64,000 nt of DNA from JBKECP01 sp047974765 (GTDB taxonomy: Bacteria > Pseudomonadota > Gammaproteobacteria > Pseudomonadales > Halieaceae): contig JBKECP010000014.1 in NCBI GenBank assembly GCA_047974765.1, forward strand, positions 1-64,000, written 5' to 3'. The notes beneath the pieces are model-generated. The model was not told where the DNA came from and did not search any database. It saw only the letters and a list, made by a program, of their open reading frames with translations. The position numbers and the translations under genes are program-made. Of this stretch, positions 7,665 through 15,873 are shown one piece after another. Numbering within the stretch: the stretch's first letter is position 1; each line of letters begins with the position of its first letter.

Positions 7665-8816
7665 GGTCTCCTCCTCTCCCAAACGGCGTCGCGATGCGCA
7701 GGATAGAGATGAAGAATGTTCTATCGAGACGAGGAGGAAATCATGTCTAATCGTATGATAATCGGTGTAGATTTGGCAAAAAACAGCTTTGCCGTCGTCA
7801 TGTTGAACAGTGTCGGCAATAAACTCAGCCGCAAGACGATGAAACGACAACATTTACTTCCGTACCTTGCCAGACAAGAGGTTGCCGTGGTGGCAATAGA
7901 GGCCTGTGCCGGTGCACAGGATTGAGTCGCCTATTGCTGCCACCCAGCACGTGAAAGGGTATCTGCGGGGCTAGAAGAATGACTACAACGATGCTCTGGC
8001 GATTGCCGAGACCTGTTTGCACAACCGGGTTCGTGGTGTAGCGATCAAAACGGCTGAACAACAAGATGAGCACTGTTTTCACGGTATTCGACGGCGCTTG
8101 AATGCAGATAAGTTACGTTTGAGCAATCAGCTCAGAGGCTTGCTGGGCGAATATGGCCTGGTGATGTCATGAGGGGGCGCCGCCTTAAGAAGGTGCTGCC
8201 AGGCTATTTAAACGAGGCCGACAAACGGCTTAACCGAGCGTGCCCGTTGCTATCTGGCTCGCCAGTACGATCGGTTTTTGGCCATTATCGAAGAATTGAC
8301 CTGGTATGACAGGGTATTGCGCGAACAGGTCAAACAGGATGAAGCGCTGTCAGCGCTTGCAAGAAGCGCCGGAGTTTGGCCCGGTGGTATCCAGTGTGGT
8401 GAAACATCGGATGGGTGATGCCCGCCAATTCCGGTGTGGTCGTGATGCCTCTGCGGCACTGGGCCTGGTGCTCCGGCAACACAGTACGGGCGGCAGGGAT
8501 CGTCTGGGCAGCATCCGCAGCCAAGGCGACGGGGTGAAGCCCCGATAAATGCAACGAGGAAAAACAAAACAGGAGCGTTTTCCCGGGGTTGCGTTGCGAA
8601 GGCAACAGACAATCGATGACATAACAGGTCAAACCGGTCTGCAGAGAACCTGATTAACCCGGTGGCTCTTGAGGTCGACATGCCGATAAGGACTGCAGGC
8701 GGCAAAACTTCATCAAGGCCAGAGGGTGCAGTGAGTCCCTCATAAACAGGCCGGGTTGCGACAGCAACCTGTCCCTGACATCGACTGTGTGAGCCTTGCA
8801 AACGGGGAGGAGACCA
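7664..8816 (+). mobile_element. Degenerate IS110-family (IS1111-type) insertion sequence
   Basis: A decayed transposase is flanked by an 11-bp perfect inverted repeat, TGGTCTCCTCC at 7664-7674 and GGAGGAGACCA at 8806-8816. Classical IS110 elements lack inverted repeats, whereas the IS1111 subgroup has short subterminal ones, so the latter is suggested. In that group the long non-coding stretch downstream of the transposase (here 8549-8805) is where a bridge RNA would be encoded; whether anything functional remains is unknown. The left edge abuts repeat copy C. Confidence 0.75.
7743..8548 (+). pseudogene. IS110-family transposase pseudogene
   Basis: Fragments of a DEDD transposase are spread over several frames. 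The first piece from 7743 (after GAGGAGG) reads MSNRMIIGVDLAKNSFAVV ..AIEACAGAQD and stops at TGA 7923-7925, where family members have Trp (TGG). Another frame then gives KNDYNDALAIAETC, AIKTAEQQ and NQLRGLLGEYGLV, interrupted by stops. A last frame gives RLQEAPEFGPVVSSVV and LGLVLRQHSTGGRDRLGSI, the conserved C-terminal transposase_20-type domain. At least two frameshifts and several stops make it non-functional. Confidence 0.88.
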
Positions 8817-8836
8817 GATACGGGTTAATAACTACT

Positions 8837-10687
8837 CTATGGTGTATACCAGATGGGTGAGCTGTAGACCCGCTCCTGAATGGTGGCCGGGCGACCGGTT
8901 TCTTTAACATCAATGCCTATTGCTATAGCGTCGAGTAGTGAGTGGCGGGGTGTGGGAATTTCCAGTGCGCGCACGTAATAAAAACTTGACTGTGAGGGTT
9001 CAAAGTCAGGATCGGTCCAGACAGCACTGAGCATCTGGGCGCCGATGGTATTGGTGTATTTACCCGTTTTCAAATCAACAGTATTGCCGACCTTGATGGC
9101 CCCATCCTTGCGGTCATTTGACAGTGCTACATCATAGACTTTTTCATCTGTTGTGCCGTCAGCGTTGAGCCAGCCCTTGATAATCTGGATGCGATCAAGA
9201 TTGGCCCCATTGGGATCCTTCATCACTGCTACCAGAAAATTGGGTGTTTTGCCTTTGGCAATGCTGAGATCTGCCCCCATGGGGACGCCCTTGCGATAGC
9301 CGATACCTGCCAGATCAGCAGCCTTGGTATCGCTTGCTTCAAAGCTGTCACCACCAAAAAAACGCAGGGTAATACGAGGTCCGGTGGTGGCGTAAACTTC
9401 ACGCCGCTTGAATGCTGCGAAGATAGCTTCGCGGGTATTTTCGGTCGCCCATACCCCGGCATAGCCAGCCGCACCCATATCCCAACCCCGGGATGAGCCA
9501 ATGCCGGTAGGATGGGGACGTTGTTCGGGACTGGCATCGTGCTGTCCTTTGCCAGCGAAGTTATCTTCTTCCACTGCGGACATACCGGTATGGCTGTCGG
9601 TGCTGCCGATCACGCCATACTTGAATGGATTGGTACCGAGCTGTTGCCCCAATGCCAGGCCACTTTTCAAACCGGATCGAACATAACTGCCTTCATTGGG
9701 TGGGGGAGTGCCGCCATTGGGTGTCAGGACAAAACCATAGGTTTCATAGTCAGCAAATTCGTCGGTGGGTGAGAGCAGGGGATGGGCCTCGCTATCTCCT
9801 TTGATCTGGGTGACTTCCATGACAGGCTCCCAGCGACTGCGTGTTTCGGCATAAGTTTTACTGAAGTCTTCGCCTTTGAGTGTCTCGGTAGCAAACATCA
9901 TTCCTATGCTGAGATTGGCATTGTGGGGAATGGCGATAAAGTCAGCACCAATTTTTTTATGGGTGTCACCAAGCCATTGCCAGAGATCTTCCGGATTCTG
10001 GCTTTCCAGTGCACTGTAGGGTAAAAACTGACGGGTCAGTTCACTTGCGGCCGGTGTAAATATCACCCGATGCAAGTTGGCGCCGTCGGGTTGTGAACTC
10101 CATTCCCAGCCAACCATGGCGGTAAATTCCCCCGGTGTGTTGTGGCGCTCAACAGTATCAATGTAGTCCTGCCAGATGGCGCTGCGCTTGTTACCGCTGT
10201 GCATGTCGGTGATGATGTCGCCAATACTGAGGCCACTGTCACCTTTCAGGCCAGAGCCGACCTTGGCTATTTCTTCATAGATGGACTGTAATTGGTCGGT
10301 GCTTTGGTCGGGGCTTATTGTTTTGAATACTTTGCCAGTTTTAGTGCTGGCGATTTCGGGGGCATCGGCAAACAGACGGGTGATTGAGCCGATCATCTCG
10401 GCGTGATCAGCCACCACGGCAAAATCCAGTGGCTCGTGCAGCTGCCAGCGAACCCCTGTGGTCGGGCTGACGATTGGCAGACCTCGGGCAAAGCGCAAGG
10501 CACTGTCAGGCGTCGAAGAGGGTGTGTCAAACAGGTAGACATCGAAGGAGTTGCTGGTGTGTAGATGCGTGTCACCCCATAATACCTGATCGGGGTATTT
10601 ATCTGCTGTCTGAGCACTCACCGGCAGATTGAATAAAATGACACTGATTAGAATTTGGATAGATGCAGATGACGCCAAGGTTTTCAT
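8837..10687 (-). CDS. DUF3604 domain exported protein (PHP-like)
   Basis: A 616-aa exported protein: the N-terminal hydrophobic segment (residues 8-25) ends in VSAQTA, a signal peptidase I site. The body is DUF3604, related to the PHP phosphoesterase fold. The metal-site-like motifs are WGDTHLHTS (about residue 37), DFAVVADHAEM (about 88), a WEWSSQPDGANLHRVI block, IPHNANLS and GSTDSHTGMSAVEEDNF. The conserved His/Asp clusters suggest a metal-dependent hydrolase, but I know of no established substrate for DUF3604. It has its own start 17 bp beyond the dead IS, and the 3' end is intact. Confidence 0.87.
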   Translation of the reverse strand: MKTLASSASIQILISVILFNLPVSAQTADKYPDQVLWGDTHLHTSNSFDVYLFDTPSSTPDSALRFARGLPIVSPTTGVRWQLHEPLDFAVVADHAEMIGSITRLFADAPEIASTKTGKVFKTISPDQSTDQLQSIYEEIAKVGSGLKGDSGLSIGDIITDMHSGNKRSAIWQDYIDTVERHNTPGEFTAMVGWEWSSQPDGANLHRVIFTPAASELTRQFLPYSALESQNPEDLWQWLGDTHKKIGADFIAIPHNANLSIGMMFATETLKGEDFSKTYAETRSRWEPVMEVTQIKGDSEAHPLLSPTDEFADYETYGFVLTPNGGTPPPNEGSYVRSGLKSGLALGQQLGTNPFKYGVIGSTDSHTGMSAVEEDNFAGKGQHDASPEQRPHPTGIGSSRGWDMGAAGYAGVWATENTREAIFAAFKRREVYATTGPRITLRFFGGDSFEASDTKAADLAGIGYRKGVPMGADLSIAKGKTPNFLVAVMKDPNGANLDRIQIIKGWLNADGTTDEKVYDVALSNDRKDGAIKVGNTVDLKTGKYTNTIGAQMLSAVWTDPDFEPSQSSFYYVRALEIPTPRHSLLDAIAIGIDVKETGRPATIQERVYSSPIWYTP

Positions 10688-10810
10688 ACCGGTTTGCCTC
10701 TGTAAATTGCAGACGAGTGTTATCAGTATAGCAGTGGATGCAAAGTGGTAACTACACTGATTGTCATGCAGCTGTGTAGCCGGTAAGTATTTGTTATCGG
10801 CTTGTGTTAT

Positions 10811-13150
10811 TTAAACATCACTATCGCTGTCTGCATCCATACCCATTTTTCGGATTTGCTCACTAAAGTGCCAGGGGGCCAGCATTGGCAACAGATCATT
10901 AAGGGCAATTGCCTTGCAAAACAGGTGTCCCTGCATCTGCTTGACACCATTTTCAGATAAAAACTTGTAATCACGAGCTGTTTCAACACCCTCGGCACAG
11001 GACTTCAAGCCCAGGCTGCGGGCGGTGTTGATCAATGACAGCAGTGCACCTGAGCGACCATTATCCCGGCGATCTGTCAGGAATTCGCGCTCTATTTTAA
11101 GTTCATCTGCCGGGAAAGCACTGAGTTGAAGCAGGGATGACTGACCCCGCCCATAGCCATTCATTGATATATAAACACCTTCGGTGCGAAGCCTTTCAAG
11201 TGTGGCGATCATCTCCTGATCAGCCATGCGCAACAGAGGTTCGGCAAAACTGAGTTCAAGACGGTCAGGGGGTAGTTCAACCTGACTTAAAATAGCTAAA
11301 ACACGTGATCCAAAATTAGCGCTCATCTGGGCCGGCGAGATATTAACCGCTACCCGAGGCAGTTGGGCGACCCGCGGTTTGATGGATTTCAGGCTGCGAC
11401 AGGCTTCTTCCAGTGCCCAGTCGCCGATCTTGTCCATAATACCCAGCTCTTCGGCGGCAGCAATAATCTGGGTTGGCGGAATCGGGCCATGAACAGGGTG
11501 GTTCCAGCGTAACAGTGCTTCAATGGAAACAACAGAGCCCATGATGGTATCAATTTGTGCCTGGTAATGCAGAGACAGGTTTTTCTCGGCAACAGCGTGG
11601 CGCAGTTCTCCCTCCAGAGTTTGATGTTCACTGATTTTTGGGGCCATGTCGCGCTGAAAAAAGAGAAAATCTTCATGCCGGTTTTCACGGGCCTTATACA
11701 TGGCTGTGGTGGCTGCATTGAGCAGTGCGCTGGGGCTGTCACCGTTGCCGGGGTAGATGGCCACACCAATGCTGGCCTTGATGGTGATGTCCTGTACCTC
11801 AAAAGTGATCGGTTTAGCCAATGCCTCAAGAATGTCTTCAACCACCAGGCTGGCAGCGGCGGGTGTTTCCAGCTGGGTAATAACCACGGCAAATTCATTG
11901 CCGCCGATGCGGGAAGCGGAGAGATTGTACTGGGATTTTTCAGATTTGATCGCAGCGCTAATGTGGCGAACACAGTGAGTAATCCGCTTGGCGGCTTCGC
12001 GCAGTACGTGATCGCCGGCAATGTGGCTGATATTGGTATTGATACGTTTGAAGTTGTCGATATCGATATAACACAAGGCCATAGGCTGGTGGGTGCGATG
12101 GCTCAGCCGCATAAGCAGGCCAAACTGCTCCATAAACAGGCGACGATTGGGCAGTGTGGTCAGTGCATCGTAGTAGGTTAGCTGTTCCAGACGCTGTTGG
12201 GAGACAACAGCCACTTCGGCAGCCCGATTCAGCTCCTCATGACTGCGGGATAACTGACTGGTTCGCTCTTCAACTTTGCGACTGAGCAGATCACGTCCGA
12301 GTCTGATTTCCTGTTCATGGCGTTGAACATTGTCATTGAGCTCATTCAGGTCAGCTGCAATTTCGTGAAACTCACTGCCTGCGGTCAGGCCCGGTTTATA
12401 TTTGAATTTACCGTCGGCAATCCGGGAAATGGCATTGGCCAGCTCCCGCAAATTGTGCAGGCTGGCATTGGTCCACCAAAGTGTCAGCAAGAAAGCCAGG
12501 CTGACGGGGATCAGCCAGATCAGTATCAGCTGGCCAATCTCATCCAGTGCCTGCTGGCGCAGCTCTTTAAGTTCAATGGCGCCGCTGACAAAACCCATGA
12601 CAAAGTTAGCGCCTTCATCGGAGGGTTTGATCATGTCGGCCAGAAAATCATAGGTTGTCAGATGTCTGGTAGCAGGATTGATTGTTCCCACAATGGGCAG
12701 GCTGATATAAATGTATTTGTCACCATCAAGCCATGAGCGATAAAAAGGCAGCCAATCGAGCATAAGATTGTAGGGAATCAGAGGCTCGGCCTCCATGCCG
12801 CGATTGATGGTCCTGTCAATGGGCGACATCGTACCGCGCAGCTCGCTAAAACCAGGTAGTGGTACGCTACCAACTTCCATCAGTTGTTCACCGGTGGGAG
12901 CATGAGCCTGCAGGCTGACCAGGTGACTGTTTTCTGCCAGACCGGTCAAAATGCGTTTCAGACTCATACTGTCACTGCGATAAAGGAGCCATTGCAGGTC
13001 TGCCCGCCGCTCGACACGACTGGAAACAGCATCGATTTCTGCACCCAGGGCAATTTGATAGCGTTTGGCTACCAGTAGTGCCCCCATCACCATAGTGGCA
13101 ACCAACAGGAAGAGAAAAATTAATGTATTGAGTTTATTTGCTGTGGTCAT
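10811..13150 (-). CDS. Membrane GGDEF-EAL protein with degenerate catalytic motifs
   Basis: A 779-aa protein with an N-terminal membrane segment (about residues 8-28), a periplasmic sensor region and a second membrane segment (about 205-222). HAMP (about 222-275), GGDEF (about 330-490) and EAL (about 515-770) domains follow. The diguanylate cyclase signature is GGNEF instead of GG[D/E]EF, losing a catalytic acidic residue. The EAL domain keeps EAL (SIEALLRW), NIS and AEGVE, but the metal-binding DDFG is NGYG and KID is KIE. It may therefore be an inactive receptor or effector, as in LapD, rather than an enzyme; this is inference. Three inverted repeats lie just upstream. Confidence 0.88.
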   Translation of the reverse strand: MTTANKLNTLIFLFLLVATMVMGALLVAKRYQIALGAEIDAVSSRVERRADLQWLLYRSDSMSLKRILTGLAENSHLVSLQAHAPTGEQLMEVGSVPLPGFSELRGTMSPIDRTINRGMEAEPLIPYNLMLDWLPFYRSWLDGDKYIYISLPIVGTINPATRHLTTYDFLADMIKPSDEGANFVMGFVSGAIELKELRQQALDEIGQLILIWLIPVSLAFLLTLWWTNASLHNLRELANAISRIADGKFKYKPGLTAGSEFHEIAADLNELNDNVQRHEQEIRLGRDLLSRKVEERTSQLSRSHEELNRAAEVAVVSQQRLEQLTYYDALTTLPNRRLFMEQFGLLMRLSHRTHQPMALCYIDIDNFKRINTNISHIAGDHVLREAAKRITHCVRHISAAIKSEKSQYNLSASRIGGNEFAVVITQLETPAAASLVVEDILEALAKPITFEVQDITIKASIGVAIYPGNGDSPSALLNAATTAMYKARENRHEDFLFFQRDMAPKISEHQTLEGELRHAVAEKNLSLHYQAQIDTIMGSVVSIEALLRWNHPVHGPIPPTQIIAAAEELGIMDKIGDWALEEACRSLKSIKPRVAQLPRVAVNISPAQMSANFGSRVLAILSQVELPPDRLELSFAEPLLRMADQEMIATLERLRTEGVYISMNGYGRGQSSLLQLSAFPADELKIEREFLTDRRDNGRSGALLSLINTARSLGLKSCAEGVETARDYKFLSENGVKQMQGHLFCKAIALNDLLPMLAPWHFSEQIRKMGMDADSDSDV

Positions 13151-13159
13151 GGATCCTGA

Positions 13160-13241
13160 CCCTGTGTATCAGGGTGAGTGCTATTGATTGCACTCAATCC
13201 CGACACGAGTTATTGACGGGTATCGCCTGAGGTACGATACC
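13160..13241. promoter_or_regulatory. Three consecutive inverted repeats upstream of the GGDEF-EAL gene
   Basis: CCCTG/CAGGG (13160-13174), TGAGTGC/GCACTCA (13175-13196) and GGTATCG/CGATACC (13219-13241) follow one another within 82 bp. They start 10 bp from the minus-strand start codon. They could be operators or 5' leader hairpins. The rest of the gap to 13476 shows only a weak promoter-like TTGTCA-17-TGCTAT at 13399-13427 for the downstream plus-strand gene. Confidence 0.4.
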
Positions 13242-13476
13242 TTCCCTGTATTTTCTGTGTTACTTCTTTTTGTCAGCTGATCACCGGTTATGATGAGCCT
13301 GCCAAGGTAGAACCTAGCATGCCTGCTTGAACCGGGCAATTTCAGTTTCAGGTTTTGCGAAGGAGATCATTGTGCTACCTGATTATATTTTAGGGTTTTT
13401 GTCAGACTACCTTTACCACGATGCTATCGTAAATGTACATCTATACATGAATGAGACCAAAGCATGGACATAAGCC

Positions 13477-14322
13477 ATGAGTAGTATTTACGGGTATTTC
13501 CTGGTGGTGATCGTTGCCGCCGCTATCTATTGGTATTGCTCAAGCTGGTTGCCGCAACGACGCTTGCGGGCAGTGATCAGCACACCCTTTTTACCCGAGT
13601 GGCTTATAATACTTAAAACCTTGCCTGTCTATGAGTGTTTGCCACCATCATTACAGGTTGAATTGCAACAAAAGATAAAAATATTCCTTCACGAGAAACA
13701 ATTTGTGGGTTGTGAAGGCCTGGTAGTGACCGATGAAATGCGGATTATTATTGCCACTGAGGCCTGCCTGCTGATTCTGAATCGTCCCAGTACGACATAT
13801 CAGGGGCTGAGCTGGATCTATATTTATCCCTCTGGCTTTCGCAGTCGTTTGGCGCACACAGATCAGGCCGGTGTGGTATCTGAAAGCAGTGATCATTTGC
13901 TGGGCGTCTCCTGGAGCAATGGCCGGGTGATACTGTCCTGGGACAGTGTGCGTGCGGATGCGGACAACCCCACAGATGGCCACAATGTAGTGCTGCATGA
14001 ATTTGCCCACCAGCTGGACCAGGAAGGTGGGCCTGCTGACGGTGCGCCACTACTATATACCCGTGATGCCTATCGTACCTGGTCACAGGTAATGGCCGAT
14101 GAGTTTGGCCATTTACGCGAACAGCTTGTGCGCGGTGAAACTCCATTGATTGACAGTTATGGTGCGACTGCCCCGGCGGAATTTTTTGCTGTGGTGACGG
14201 AGATGTTCTATGAACGACCCCATGCACTACAACGTCAATACCCGGCGCTGTATGCCACGCTAAGTGATTATTTTCGGGTTGATCCCAGGCAGTGGCACAA
14301 ACATGCGGGTTCAAAGGCCTGA
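13477..14322 (+). CDS. mtfA: MtfA-like zinc-dependent peptidase (M90 family)
   Basis: A 281-aa protein with an N-terminal membrane segment (residues 6-24) followed by the MtfA/M90 peptidase domain. The zincin motif VLHEFAHQLDQEGG (about residue 173) gives HExxH, and a downstream SYGATAPAEFFAVVTEMFYERP helix supplies the third ligand (Glu) seen in this family. In E. coli MtfA binds the Mlc repressor and is an aminopeptidase; a role in sugar-uptake control here is only by analogy. The E. coli protein is cytosolic, so the membrane anchor is a variation. No gene partner is evident; the 3' end adjoins a pseudogene. Confidence 0.87.
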   Translation: MSSIYGYFLVVIVAAAIYWYCSSWLPQRRLRAVISTPFLPEWLIILKTLPVYECLPPSLQVELQQKIKIFLHEKQFVGCEGLVVTDEMRIIIATEACLLILNRPSTTYQGLSWIYIYPSGFRSRLAHTDQAGVVSESSDHLLGVSWSNGRVILSWDSVRADADNPTDGHNVVLHEFAHQLDQEGGPADGAPLLYTRDAYRTWSQVMADEFGHLREQLVRGETPLIDSYGATAPAEFFAVVTEMFYERPHALQRQYPALYATLSDYFRVDPRQWHKHAGSKA

Positions 14323-14600
14323 TCCAGGGTGGGCCGAGGTCGAGATAGTTATCTTCATTGAAGGTTTTAAGCAGACCCGGTGAAAATACAGCCAAAGTGG
14401 CAATCAATGCACTATTCATAAAACCTTCGGGAAAGTCATAAAACCTTCCGGAAAGGCGATCAGGGCAAGCAATACCCAGTTATCAACAGCACCCTGTAGC
14501 CACTCTGACTGACTTGTCATTGCAAATAACGGCAGGCTGGTCAGCCCGACGGCAACAGGTGTCAGTACACCGCAGCCAAAATCGGCGTCCAACTGCGAAA
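14323..14600 (-). pseudogene. C-terminal remnant of a CbiM-like ECF transporter permease
   Basis: Read on the minus strand, one frame gives NWVLLALIAFPEGFM and, after a frame change, MNSALIATLAVFSPGLLKTF followed by NEDNYLDL. This matches the C-terminus of the energy-coupling-factor permease family common in Pseudomonas, where a FPEAF(I/L)NGM..VVYRPEW..TFDDxRYL pattern is usual. The frame changes at a 20-bp tandem duplication (14417-14456). The N-terminal part, about 150 residues in family members, is missing. The family match is from memory of the motif, so moderately sure. Confidence 0.55.
14417..14456. repeat. 20-bp tandem duplication causing a frameshift
   Basis: cataaaaccttcgggaaagt is followed directly by cataaaaccttccggaaagg. 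The duplication re-encodes PEGFM and shifts the minus-strand permease frame. Confidence 0.85.
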
Positions 14601-14663
14601 TCCAGGATAATCAATATATCTGGGCAGCTTTAGCCTCCAGAGCAGGTGAGTATTTATGCACGA

Positions 14664-15389
14664 TCATTGTTCAATGGCAATGCTGAGTTCAACCTCGACG
14701 GAATAATTCTGCTCACCTTTGGCAATGGGGACTACATCCGAGGCGCCACTTACGGCTTCAATATGGGAGGCAAACAGGGGTTGGTGTAGCTGGTGGCTGC
14801 CGCCTTCACTGATGGAGATGATTTTCCCCAGGCGAACATTGGCTGCTTCGGCAAGTGTTTTTGCTTTTGCCAGGGCATTTTTGATGGCCAGTGTACGTGC
14901 CTGCTCAAATGCAGGAGCAGGGTTACTGTGGCTGAAGCTGATATGGCCACCGGCGTTGACGCCCGATTTAACCGCTGTATCCAAAAGGGATCCACTGTGT
15001 TCGATAGTACGTACTCGTACATTGAGTGTATTGCGCACGAAGTAGTCCACCAGCTTTGGCTCATTGATTGAATTGCCGCGTTGTTCGGGATAGATATAAC
15101 GAGGTTCAATACCAAAGCCACTGGTTTGCAGATCCTGGTCAGCAATGCCAGCCTCTTTCATTGCTGACAGTACTTTGTCCATTGCCTGGGAATTGGCTGC
15201 CAGCGCCTCTGCCGCAGTATCAGCCTGGCGGGTTACTGTCAGACTGATTTGGGCGGTATCCGGTATCAGGCTGACACTGCCCTGGCCACTGACACGAATC
15301 TGTGCCAGGGCTTTTTCCTGAGCCTGGGAAAAGGTGGACAGTAATAACAGAAGCAGTAAAACAATCCGCTGGCTGATATGTTTTTTCAT
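14664..15389 (-). CDS. Periplasmic SIMPL (DUF541) domain protein
   Basis: A 241-aa protein with a clear signal peptide (leucine-rich core, cleavage at SQAQ-E), so periplasmic. The mature part is a SIMPL/DUF541 domain. It begins with IRVSGQGSVSLIPDTAQISL, continues through QTSGFGIEPRYIY and VRVRTIEHSGSLLDTAVKSG, and ends in the paired strands typical of the family. Members related to E. coli YggE are linked to reduced oxidative stress, while others form oligomeric channels-like assemblies; the exact function is unknown. It is monocistronic, with an AGGAGGGT Shine-Dalgarno before the ATG at 15389. Confidence 0.88.
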   Translation of the reverse strand: MKKHISQRIVLLLLLLLSTFSQAQEKALAQIRVSGQGSVSLIPDTAQISLTVTRQADTAAEALAANSQAMDKVLSAMKEAGIADQDLQTSGFGIEPRYIYPEQRGNSINEPKLVDYFVRNTLNVRVRTIEHSGSLLDTAVKSGVNAGGHISFSHSNPAPAFEQARTLAIKNALAKAKTLAEAANVRLGKIISISEGGSHQLHQPLFASHIEAVSGASDVVPIAKGEQNYSVEVELSIAIEQ

Positions 15390-15513
15390 TGTGTACCCTC
15401 CTTCATGATAGAAAACACTAAAGCAATAGCAATGTGTTGCAAAACTAATGTGTTATACGTGCCGGGTAGGCGGTTATTATGCTCAATATTCGGGTTGATT
15501 ATTTACAGTCATT

Positions 15514-15683
15514 ATTAATTCGGCAAGCATTTAGCCGGGTTAATTTGCGGTGTATGGATGCACCGCCGCTGGTTCCTGGTCAGCGTGCACCCGTTAAAAT
15601 CAAAGAATTTTGCAAATTCCGCCGATTTAAGCAGGTGACAATCAGGTAGTGAAGGATTCATCTATTGGATGGCCAGGCTGATA
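15514..15683 (+). repeat. Structured intergenic repeat, copy A
   Basis: Aligns end to end with copy B (30806-30991). It begins ATTAATTCGGCAAGC and ends ..GATGGCCAGGCTGAT. The left end folds as attaattcggc/gccgggttaat. Further hairpins are GCGGTG/CACCGC (15547-15566) and CGCTG/CAGCG (15567-15585), then a nested AAATC..AATTT-tgc-AAATT..GATTT stem. It lies in the gap between the SIMPL gene and the AraC gene. The rest of that gap (15390-15513, 15684-15873) shows nothing I can name. Confidence 0.8.
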
Positions 15684-15873
15684 GTGTGTTTGAGGTGACC
15701 GGTATCAGCGGCACACATTGGCAGGCATGGCCCACGGGCAGGCTGTTTAGAAGTGTAGATGCGTCAGACAAAGCCAGTCATGGCATTATAAAAGTTTGTC
15801 GGGTTAATATGGCAATGATTGCTTGAAGGAGGTGTTGTGGCAGTGGCTGTGCAGCCTGGAGTTTAATGTAAAT

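Noticed and set aside
8649..8665. gattaacccgg inside the IS remnant resembling the repeat's left end
   Set aside because: Only 11 bases match and there is no paired arm, so chance is likely.
11555..12181. A 208-codon plus-strand frame inside the GGDEF-EAL gene
   Set aside because: Shadow of the conserved minus-strand gene; no independent support.
13748..14419. A 223-codon minus-strand frame overlapping mtfA
   Set aside because: Only its first about 30 codons look like protein (the permease remnant); the rest is antisense to mtfA.
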